Positions 26,401 through 38,400 of a DNA stretch of 64,000 nucleotides are shown in pieces. The DNA lies in NCBI RefSeq assembly GCF_032854445.1, contig NC_088296.1, positions 25,181,897 through 25,245,896 of the forward strand. Direction: 5' to 3'. The position numbers were made by a program, and so were the translations under genes. The first letter of the stretch is position 1. Each line of letters starts with the position of its first letter. The stretch is from Liolophura sinensis (lineage: Eukaryota; Mollusca; Polyplacophora; Chitonida; Chitonidae). Under the pieces are notes generated by a model that searched no databases, had not been told where the DNA came from, and saw nothing but the letters and a program-made list of their open reading frames with translations.

Positions 26401-29400
26401 TTAGTTTGGAAAGGGTGATAATATCCCACTGGAGAAATCAAAGTTTTAGTGCCAAAAATAATTTTTTTAAACATTTATCTGCTTCTTAAAATGTCGTTTT
26501 TGTGGTTATTCACCGTGCGCGAAACTTAATATGCAATGTAGTTTTGGGAAAAAACGATCATAAATATCTACATGGATGGTCAAGAAATGGTATAAAAATG
26601 TTGCCGGTAACTGGTGAAAGATTGATAAGCCACATGTATGCTGACTGATCAAGACTGATTTAGGCAAATGTATACTTGGTATTTCAAAAAGGGTTGAAAT
26701 TTGAACAATATTTTCAGAAATTCCTCTCACTGGAAACACCAGTCACACTCTCACAATGTCTTTTTAATGGGTACATCAAAGCTCATGTTCATTATATATC
26801 TGAATGTCTCTGGCAAAAATGTGACTTTTTCACTAAATGTTGATCCGTTTATTAGATGAGAAGCAGGCATCCATGTGCAATGCTATGATAAACCATATCA
26901 TTCTTGCTCGTTGTGAACTGGACTGCTTGCAGTACATAACCTAATTGCTCAACCTTTTCGCATCTATGAATGTCATATTTTCAGTTTCCATTTGATTTCG
27001 AGGACAAAACTGCATTTGTTACATGGGCCAATCTCAGGGCGTCACAAAAAGTATAATTCTATCCGTTTAGGCTTATGCCCTCAGAATATGATTCAATAAA
27101 AGTTAAATAAAAATTAAAAGGTTGAAGTGTTACAGTACAAGTATGTCTGTGCTCTTTTGTGTCGATGCCTCTGGTCAAGTCTTCCCCTGTAGAATTCATG
27201 ATTCTCTTCACTTGTGTACACTGAGTATTACAAACTTACATTAATAAAATAAATATCACCAACATTTAACAAAAACATTTCTAAACTACAGGCCCCGGGA
27301 TCAAAAACTGCCTCTGACTTAAGTCAGAACTGGTCCAAAACCGTTTTCTACTCTAAAATTGTTGCTTACCTTTGAAATTTTTATGTCCTAGACTAACATG
27401 ACAGAAATGAAAATTATCACTATAGTTCAAACACAAGCTCAGCAATTTCACCTTAAGTTAAGACTAAATATGACTTAAGTCTGGAACTGCTTCGTGATCC
27501 TGGGGCCAGACAGGTATTATATACTTATAACTGCACAAGACGACAAAGAAGCAAACTTCTGTATGCACTGATTAGCCACTTCCAGATGCATTTTCTGCCG
27601 CCTACTGTCTCTAAACACATTTTACGATAAAACCAACTGATAAACTTCACATGCAACATTGGTTTCACATTTGGGAAAGAGGGGTTTGGAGGGGGGGGGG
27701 AGCATTACATCATGTACATGAGGGTCACAGGAAAGATCAGGATGCATAACCTTTGGCTGTGTGATTTTTAATGCCTATAAATTGTTCTTCATTATCTTTC
27801 AAGATATTAATTTTTTCAAGCTTATGAGATCAGTTGAAAACTCCATCAAGAAGTCAACAGTAAACTTCTGCCCCTACATGTACTTTAATTTCTGCCTGGG
27901 CCTGTCTTCGGGCTTCAGTAAATGCATTTTAACATTATACTTGTAAAAAAACAAGGTTCATCCTAAAAAATACATTAATCAATATCGTAATCTGCAAATA
28001 AGCGGAAAGGTCAATCACAGCAAACAAACCAAGCTATTCAAGGACAGATAGGCAAAAAGCAAATGAAATTCTATAATAAGCATAAAATAAAAAATTTCTG
28101 AAAATTCCGGAACCAGTATTCAATGCAAAACTGTACTCAATTTCTGTATAAATGTATATATATATATATATATATAGATATATATAGATATATATATATA
28201 TATGTATATTTGTCTCATATACACTTTCACCAAAATAAATTAAGCTTAATTTTAATAGCAGTCCGTCTTAAGTTCTTGAAAAATATCTGTGTTCACACTG
28301 ATTATTATCTTAAAAGTCTTTGAATGAGAAATAATCTGACATTAATAAAACTTTATAGTGGCTGAGGCTTGTTTCACAAAAACTACAACCCTTACATGAA
28401 GCATTATGTGGTCACCATGACAGCACATTGTTTTCATGATATGTTGCCATGGTTACTCCAATCAACATTGTTCATTTTTGCTTTGTGAAACAAGGCCGAA
28501 AGTTCTTATCTATGTGACAGACATTGCAGGAATTTAACCCAATTCAATTCCGTGTCACCTTTGACCATATCACAAGCTAGAAGTTTTATGGATGGTGGAC
28601 AAATTTTCTCATGCTAATGCCTGTCTCCAGCAAATGTCTTTCTCAAATGAATTACTTTATCAAACAAACACCTTTCTCAAGCAAATGTCTTTCTCAAATG
28701 AATTACCTTATCAAACAAACACCTTTCTCAAGCAAATGTCTTTCTCAAATGAATTACTTGATCAAACAAACACCTTTCTCAAGCAAATGCTTTTCTCGAA
28801 CATAACAGCTTGACATTACAAGTAGCTAGAGAAAAGTTTGAACTCAACACCGACACTGAAACCACTAGCTTGTGTTATAAGGAACTGGAAGATTTAAGAA
28901 AAAAGATAAAAAAAAAAACACCTGATTTTCTACCAGTTCTTGAAAACAATACAAATGCAGGACAGCACTAGTGCAACATTCCACCAAAAAACAGTGCAGA
29001 CGTGTTCATACATGCATTAAGAGACAGTGATAGTGAAATCGGTGCATACAGACTTATTGGACGCAGGTAAACTATGAATACACTATATGACATTTTACTA
29101 TTACAGCTGTTCAAAAGTGTATCCAAGCTGATACTGAGTGAGCATTTTAGTGTAGACTAAAGTGTATCCAAGCTGATACTGTGTGAGCATTTTAGTGTAG
29201 ACTAAAGTGTATCCAAGCTGATACTGTGTGACCATTTTAGTGTAGACTAAAGTGTATTCAAGCTGATACTGTGTGAGCATTTTAGTGTAGACTAAAGTGT
29301 ATCCAAGCTGATACTGTGTGAGCATTTTAGTGTAGACTAAAGTGTATCCAAGCTGATACTGTGTGAGCATTTTAGTGTAGACTAACGTGTATCCAAGCTA

Positions 29401-32400
29401 TACTGTGAGCATTTTAGTGTAGACTAAAGTGTATCCAAGCTGATACTGTGTGAGCATTTTAGTGTAGACTAAAGTGTATCCAAGCTGATACTGTGTCACC
29501 ATCTTAGTGTAGACTAACGTGTATCCAAGCTGATACTGTGTTAACATTTTAGTGTAGACTAAAGTGTATCCAAGCTGATACTGTGTGACCATTTTAGTGT
29601 AGACTAAAGTGTATCCAAGCTGATACTGTGTGAGCATTTTAGTGTAGACTAAAGTGTATCCATGCTGATACTGTGTGGCCATTTTAGTGTAGACTAACGT
29701 GTATCCAAGCTATACTGTGAGCATTTTAGTGTAGACTAAAGTGTATCCAAGCTGATACTGTGTGAGCATTTTAGTGTAGACTAAAGTGTATCCAAGCTGA
29801 TACTGTGTCACCATCTTAGTGTAGACTAACGTGTATCCAAGCTGATACTGTGTTAACATTTTAGTGTAGACTAAAGTGTATCCAAGCTGATACTGTGTGA
29901 CCATTTTAGTGTAGACTAAAGTGTATCCAAGCTGATACTGTGTGAGCATTTTAGTGTAGACTAAAGTGTATCCATGCTGATACTGTGTGGCCATTTTAGT
30001 GTAGACTAACGTGTATCCAAGCTGATACTGTGTGAGCATTTTAGTGTAGACTAAAGTGTATCCAAGTTGATACTGTGTGAGCATTTTAGTGTAGACTAAA
30101 GTGTATCCAAGCTGATACTGTGTGAGCATTTTAATGTAGACTAAAGTGTATCCAAGCTGATACTGTGTCACCATTTTACTGTAGACTAAAGTGTATCCAA
30201 GCTGATACTGTGTGAGCACTTTAGTGTAGACTAAAGTGTATCCCAGCTGATACTGTGTGAGCATTTTAGTGTAGACTAAAGTGTATCCAAGGTTATATTG
30301 TGTGACCATTTTAGTGTAGACTAAAACTCACTATTTGTCATGACCTGGTGGTATTCAAGGATCGCTGTATTTTATTCCCAAATCACTTCAACACCCCCTC
30401 CCCCTCACCGACAATATGCATTTATAAGGCAAAAGTCCTCAAATATTGCTTTCTGTGCTGAATTGTACACAGCAGGATATCATCTTACCTTATTAAAGAC
30501 ACTCAAAGCACCTTTCTATAGATTTACAAGTCTCTCAGAATCAGGCTATCAGAGACTTAATCACTGACTAAATTATTGGTCAAATACAGGGACTTATAGG
30601 TCTAATTGCGTGGTATTCAGGTTTTCATCCGATTCAACTTGAGTGACACCTTTGAATAACTGAACAGAGGCGTGCAATGATACACAGAACAGCCAGTTAC
30701 TTACAGGTAAATGTGTACCGATGCATGGACGTTACACAGGTAAATACTGCCAACAGTTCATTTTCAATTATACGTTGAGTTCAATTATTTACATAAACAA
30801 TGAAAGAGTTATTAAAAAAATACACATGTACATGCAGATGCTGAAGGACAGCAAATCTTACAGTTAACTATGCTGTTTGGGAGTTATCTCCCCTTGATCA
30901 GCAAACAACCTGTTGAGAACTTTGGGCCCGAAGTTTCTGAAGAGTTGTGTTTTTATACATGCCATAAACATTTACAAAAAGAGCAATGTTTTGCCACATC
31001 CGTAATGTTACCAAAATATTATGGCGAGACTATTAATAAAATCTGTAAGAACAATATCCCGTGACTTTGCAGTGTATGCTTGGCTGTATGCCATGTATGA
31101 TAAATTGTATGAAGTGTATGCTAGGTTACATAAAGAGTATGCTAGGCCGTATGAAATGTGTGCTAGGTTGTATGAAGTGTATGCTAGGCCATATGAAGTG
31201 TATGCTAGGCCGTACAAGTGTGTGCTAGGCCGTATGAAGTGTGTGCTAGGTTGTATGAAGTGTACGCTAGACTGTATGGAGTTTATGCTAGACTGTATGG
31301 AGTTTATGCTAGGCTGTATGAAGTGTATGCTAGGCCGTATGAAGTGTATGCTAGGCCGTACGAAGTGTATGCTAGGCCGTATGAAGTGTATGCTAGGCTG
31401 TACAAAGTGTATGCTAGGCCGTATGAAGTGTATGCTAGGCCGTACAAAGTGTATGCTCTACTGTGCCATGTATCTTTGTGAAGATGAACACCTGCCCTGA
31501 TGCGTTAATATCACTGCATTACATCGTGTCAATTTCCGAAAAACAGTTACAGAAAAAAACAGAACAGTTAAATTTTACTCCAAATTTTTTCAACCTAAAT
31601 CATTCTGACTCCTATCAAAATAGTGTACGTTCAACACCACATGTCAAAGTGTTCAACACCACATGTCAAAGTGTTCAACACCACATGTCAAAACGTTCAA
31701 CACCACATGTCAAAACGTTCAACACCACATGTCAAAGTGTTTAGTGCCAAATTTTTTCAACCGCAAGCAAACAGTTACAGTTAACAACACACTTTTACAA
31801 TAAAGAAATATCTTCTTAAAATTATAACGCACGAAGTTGATAAGAAAAGCTAAAATGCAAGACTCTTACAATATGAGTGATAAGAAAGATAGCCAAAACA
31901 GTAGGCAAATGTTTCACTGATTTAACATGGTAAATACTTACGTGTTTGTACATATTTGAATACTTTTTGTGAGAAAAACTGTTGAAAGCGATTGGAATAA
32001 AAACTAGGACGATGGACCGAAACTGTGTCCTGAAACAAGCAAAAAAAGAGAAAAAACAACTAAGTGGTGGATTAAGGGTTAATACAACACGAGCACTTCT
32101 GCTGAAGAATTTAATGATTAAAGTATCGAAAATGAGATGATCAAACAATGAACGGTTTTCATTCTGAAACCCGACTCTGAAGTGAAATTTTCTTTACTAA
32201 CACCGGAAATAAGGAATTTCACTGATAAGAAGTTTTAAAGCACGTCTTGAATACTGAATCCTAAATTCACTAACATCATGAATATTAACTCCCCTCTGCA
32301 GTTCTGTCACTGAGATTAATTTATCACAACAAGCAAAACAATTCTACCCCCTTTGAATGACAGACAACAGGTTCCATGTAGCTGGTTGACAACATGTTTC

Positions 32401-35400
32401 AGAATAGGCATCAGGAGCTGGTTGTTCGATAGTGTATCAAAACTTAAGCCAGGCTAAAATCTTAATACTACAAGCCTCTATACCTCAATACCTCAACTAA
32501 AAAGTTACTTAGTTTGCATCTTAGAAACGTGTTTTGAGGTTGGCTTAGATAATAGAATAACATCCTGCAGGGAAAATGTAATTTTTGGTAACCAAAGTTA
32601 ACATTTCATGACCTTCACATATCTGTTAAAATGTATTTTTGGGGCAACGTTTTACGCTCAATACAGTACAAACTATATTGTCCAGTTGTTCAAAAGTGTA
32701 TCGAACGGTAAGCCAGGCTTGAATCTTGGTACCAGTCTTGGCCTAATACACTAACTGTGTATACTTCATGTACAAGTACGCCATTACCCCATCTGTGAGA
32801 ATAGCCTTCATTGAATGTTCCAGTTTCTTCTTCAGCCTGTAGCTCTGAAGAATGTCAATAATACCAATGTACAACAACAGTCGCTCTCCCTTCCCGTTCC
32901 TGGCCGGAATACCACCAGGCCTGCAACAAACATAAAAGTCAAAAATATTCAGCACACTGTGAATGTTTTTAATCTATTTTGGTTCATTGTTTGCTTGATT
33001 TGATCGGGTGTTTATGCCATTCTTAAAATTATTTTACATTAACAGTGGATGTTAGGTTTAAAGGAAGAAGTCCACATTCTTTCACCTTTTCAAACCTGCC
33101 AACATTTCACAGACCTAAGTCTACCCCCCAAGGTTTACTCTGAGACTTACAGTGCATCTACATTATCAATCTCCACCGGCTCCGTATTGGCCTGGATGGT
33201 ATGTTCCCATACCCAACACAAACCTGCCAACATTTCACAGACCAAAGTCTACCCCCCAAGGTTTACTCTGAGACTTACAGTGCATCTACATTATCAATCT
33301 CCACCGGCTCCGTATTGGCCTGGATGGTATATTCCCATACCCAACACAAACCAGCCAACATTTCACAGACCAAAGTCTACCCCCCAAGGTTTACTCTGAG
33401 ACTTACAGTGCATCTACATTATCAATCTCCACCGGCTCCGTATTGGCCTGGATGGTATGTTCCCATACCCAACACAAACCTGCCAACATTTCACAGACCA
33501 AAGTCTACCCCCCAAGGTTTACTCTGAGACTTACAGTGCATCTACATTATCAATCTCCACCGGCTCCGCATTGGCCTGGATGGTATGTTCCCATACCCAA
33601 CACAAACCTGCCAACATTTCACAGACCTAAGTCTACCCCCCAAGGTTTACTCTGAGACTTACAGTGCATCTACATTATCAATCTCCACCGGCTCCGCATT
33701 GGCCTGGATGGTATGTTCCCATACCCAACACAAACCAGCCAACATTTCACAGACCAAAGTCTTCCCCCCAGGTTTGCTCTGACACTTACGGCACATCTTC
33801 ATTATCAATCTCCACCGGCTCTTCACTGGCCTGGATGCTATGTTCCCAGACCAGACACAAACCAGCCAACATTTCACAGACCAAAGTCTTCCCCCAAGGT
33901 TTGCTCTGAGACTTACAGCACATCTACATTATCAATCTCCACCGGCTCTTCACTGTCCTGGATGCTATGTTCCCACACAAGACACAAACCAGCCAACATT
34001 TCACAGACCAAAGTTTTCCCCCCCAGGTTTGCTCTGACACTTACGGCACATCTTCATTATCAATCTCCACCAGCTCTTCACTGGCCTGGATGCTATGTTC
34101 CCAGACCAGACACAAACCAGCCAACATTTCACAGACCAAAGTCTACCTCCCACCCCCCACCTCCCCCCAGGTTTTCTCTGACACTTATGGCACATCTTCA
34201 TTATCAATCTCCACCGGCTCTTCACTGGCCTGGATGGTATGTTCCCACACCAGACACAAACCAGCCAACATTTCACAGGCCAGTCTACCTCCCACCCCCC
34301 ACCTCCCCCCAGGTTTTCTCTGACACTTATGGCACATCTTCATTATCAATCTCCACCGGCTCTTCACTGGCCTGGATGGTATGTTCCCACACAAGACACA
34401 AACCAGCCAACATTTCACAGACCAAAGTCTTCCCCCCAGGTTTGCTCTGACACTTATGGCACATCTTCATTATCAATCTCCACCGGCTCTTCACTGGCCT
34501 GGATGGTATGTTCCCACACAAGACACAAACCAGCTAACATTTCACAGACCAAAGTCTACCCCCCAGGTTTGCTCTGACACTTATGGCACATCTTCATTAT
34601 CAATCTCCACCGGCTCTTCACTGGCCTGGATGGTATGTTCCCACACCAGACACAAACCAGCCAACATTTCACAGACCACAGTCTACCCCCAGGTTTTCTC
34701 TGACACTTACGGCACATCTTCATTATCAATCTCCACCGGCTCCGTGTTGGCCTGGATGGCCTCCAAGGCTGTGGAATACTGGGCCAAGCGAGTCCTCAAG
34801 GATTTACCTCGCTGGAGATTAGCTGCAAAAAGAAAACTTGTATGTCATCCTTCATAGCTCATGTGGTATCACCTGGCTGATACAATATCATCTGTAGCAA
34901 ACTCAAGAATCACTACTAGTTTTGAAAAACTATGCCATAATCAACCATGAAGGCTGATATGGATCTATTCTAGACAGCGCATAGCCGGGCACTTGCTGTT
35001 TACCTCATGCCCACAGGCTTAACTCGCCCAACACAAAAGTGACAGTAACTGCCCACTAGCCACTGCTGAAGGTGAGTATATCGTCTGGATCAGAGCATTC
35101 ACACTGCAATACTACTTTTTACCATTTTAGAGAAAGGCACATCCTTACCTTTATCAACCATTTTTAATAATACAACACACACTCCACAACGAATTCCATA
35201 TCTCACCCTTGAATGTCACTTAGATTCATGTCCAGTAGTTGTGTAAATGTCTGACTGATTGATTTTGTCACTTCATATTCACTTCATTTTTACTAATACC
35301 AGGTCAATCAGTTTTATGAGAAACCGGAATTCACATGGTACACCACCAGCCTTTGGCAAGTTACTGAGAAATTCTTATGTGCAGGAATGTGAACAATATA

Positions 35401-38400
35401 ATAGTATAAATAAGATGATATAATCATTAGGCTTAACAAACAGTCGCACAAGCTTCGTCAACCACTTGATGTCGTCAAAGACAACTGAACAGTGACTGGA
35501 GGGATTTCCCTGTACCAGAGCAGAGGTTCACCGTGCATTCAGGAGATTCACCGTGCATTCAGGAGATTCACCGTGCATTCAGGAGATTCACCGTGCATTC
35601 AGGAGATTCACCGTGCATTCAGGAGATTCACCGTGCATTCAGGAGATTCACCGAGCATTCAGGAGATTCACCAAGCATTCAGGGGATTCACCGAGCATTC
35701 AGGAGATTCACCAAGCATTCAGGGGATTCACCGAGCATTCATTTATTATTATTTATTTGTCTGGTGTTTTACGCCGTTCTCAAGAATATTTCACTGATAC
35801 GACAGCGGCCAGCATTATGGTAAGAGGAAACCGGGCAGAGCCCGGGGGAAACCCACGACCATCCACAGGTGCCTGGCAGACAATCCCACTTACAGCCATA
35901 GAGTACCGTGCATTCATGAGATTCACCAGTGACTATTACAACTCACAACATGGCGTTTTTTATTTTTATTTTTACATCACCGAAATGATTTCAATGTTTA
36001 AATGCCGTACTCAAAATCTGAACACATTTCCTTGTGCAGCCAGGAATTTATTTATTTGATTGGTATTTTACGCCATACTCAAGAATATTTCACTTATACG
36101 ACGGCGGCCAGCATTATGGTGGGAGGAAACCGGGTACAGCGAACTCACAGCGACCGCATTGGTGAGAGGCTCCTGGGTCATTACGCTGCGCTAGAGCGGT
36201 AACTGACTGAGCCACGGAGGCCCCGCCAGGAATGTAGGTACAAGTTTCACGTAAACTACCGTCATTACCAAGGTATGTGACATAATACCTGCTTATAAGC
36301 ACAAGCTTTCATGAAATCTGCCAGTGGCCCCAGCATTTTCCTAAAGGGCGTTACACGACAGGTTTGAGTGAATATTACCAGGTGATATGATGACTTACCT
36401 TTGCCGGGGCCTGAGGGTTGTGCCCCTCCTTCCTGTGAGCCATCACTTGTACTGGGCACCTGGGACTCTGTGGGGGAAGTGGGACCAGCCCCTCCCCTCT
36501 CTTCTGATACACCCTACAGAACAACAGACACATGTAACAACACTGTATATGTGATCCTGGTATATGAATCCTTCATAAGTCACCTTTGCTTTAGGCTGTT
36601 TCATTTATTTAATTGCTGTCTAAAAGTTACACTCATAAATTTTTCATCTTTCATGAGTGGAGTACCCAGAGTAAAACCACTGACCTTTGACAAATTACCT
36701 GACAAACCTCTTGACTTTAAGCCGAAACACAAAAGAGCAAGAGATGGAATTCTTATCCTTGACTGCTTTGGTCAAAAGTCTCTGAGCCTAAGAGCCTGGA
36801 GAAGCCAGCACATCAATAGTCTACTCTCTCTCTCTCTCTCTCTCTCTACTCACCCGTCTCCTCTCTGTGAAGTCCAAGTTATGAACACCTAACAGGAGAC
36901 TGAAGTCCATTATCTTGAAACTTTCTAAAACCTGTAAACATGAAGATGATATAAATTAATTGTAATGCAATAACTGGAACTTAAGAATAACATTCAGTTA
37001 CATGTGCTTGGTACAAAAAGCCTTGTTCTGCACACACAACGGAAATGGTACATTTATCTTTCAAACACTGTACATTAAAATGTGCACAAAAGTAAAGTTA
37101 AATCACTCGTTTCATTGAATTACTCAAGGTGTTTTTCGACAGTCAAAGCATAGTCAAGTTAATAGTGGAGAAAAGCACTGCACCAAATCTTACCATACAA
37201 TCTCTGTTTATAGTTTTGATCAAAGCATCATACGTCTCCTTCTCCAAAATCAAGCCTTCAGGATGGTTGTCAAGAAAATCTAAATCTTTTAACGTTGGAC
37301 TAGGCTTGGCTCGTTCACTTTTAGAAGCCTTTCGTTTGTACGTGCTTCCTTTCAAATCATACTTTTCGTGGAGTTTAATTGATGAAGGCAATAAGTTGTT
37401 CATCACAACGAAACGGATATTTTTCCCACCACACTGAAAGGCAGAAAAAGGATCAATTAACAATTTTATAAGAACGCATAAATTTATAATAAGTGATATT
37501 TTGAAAATTTTAAGGATCCTAAACCACTTCCAATCCAGGTGGACATGGGACCTGGACCATGGACATGGGTCCATGACATCCCTTCCATGATCCTATGTAC
37601 ACTGTAACTGCAAACTTACAGTGAGTAATGATACACACATTACAATCACAGTGAACAAGAGGATTCCTGGTTTAAAATAACAATTAGATCTGGAAATGAA
37701 TATATTCTCGTGGAAATTTAGAAGCGCTTTGTTTATTTTGCTGGCCATTACTCGAAATTATCAGTCAAACATAAATACAGCTTGTGGCAGGATAAAACTT
37801 TCAATACATATTTACGACATTGACATTAAATTTCACATAAACCTTACAGTAAGGCTTTAGATTACTCTAACTGGGGCATAACCACATACTTCTTGTTTAA
37901 ATGTTTACATGTAATTTGCATACTCTCAATGTTTTAAACCACATTTAATCGATCTATGTGACAGAAGATGAAAAAGACACAATATTGAGTTAATTAAATT
38001 TCAATAGTTACTGTTTAGTTTCGTTTACAATAGGCAAATATTCTCATTCTTTTGTTTGCCCGCATCATAAATAAGAGGTAATCTTCTCCGAGAAATAAAG
38101 ACAGTTCACCTGATAACAGTAAGACCGTAGAACTTTGGCAATCTCCTCCCAAAAATAAAGACAACTCACCTGATAACAGTAAAGGCCGTAGAACTTTGGC
38201 AATCTACACCCAGAACTAAACACAACTCACCTGATAACAGTAAAGGCCGTAGAACTTTGGCAATCTACACCCAGAACTAAACACAACTCACCTGATAACA
38301 GTAAAGGCTGTAGAACTTTGGCAATCTACACCCAGAACTAAACACAACTCACCTGATAACAGTAAAGGCCGTAGAACTTTGGCAATCTACACCCAGAACT

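Noticed and set aside
33049-34857. Several overlapping ORFs of 65-245 codons on both strands
   Set aside because: All arise from the 126-144-bp array. The only supported coding sequence here is exon 11 on the minus strand (34711-34822).
37129-37437. 102-codon plus ORF
   Set aside because: Antisense shadow of PIP5K1 exon 8, which is strongly conserved on the minus strand.
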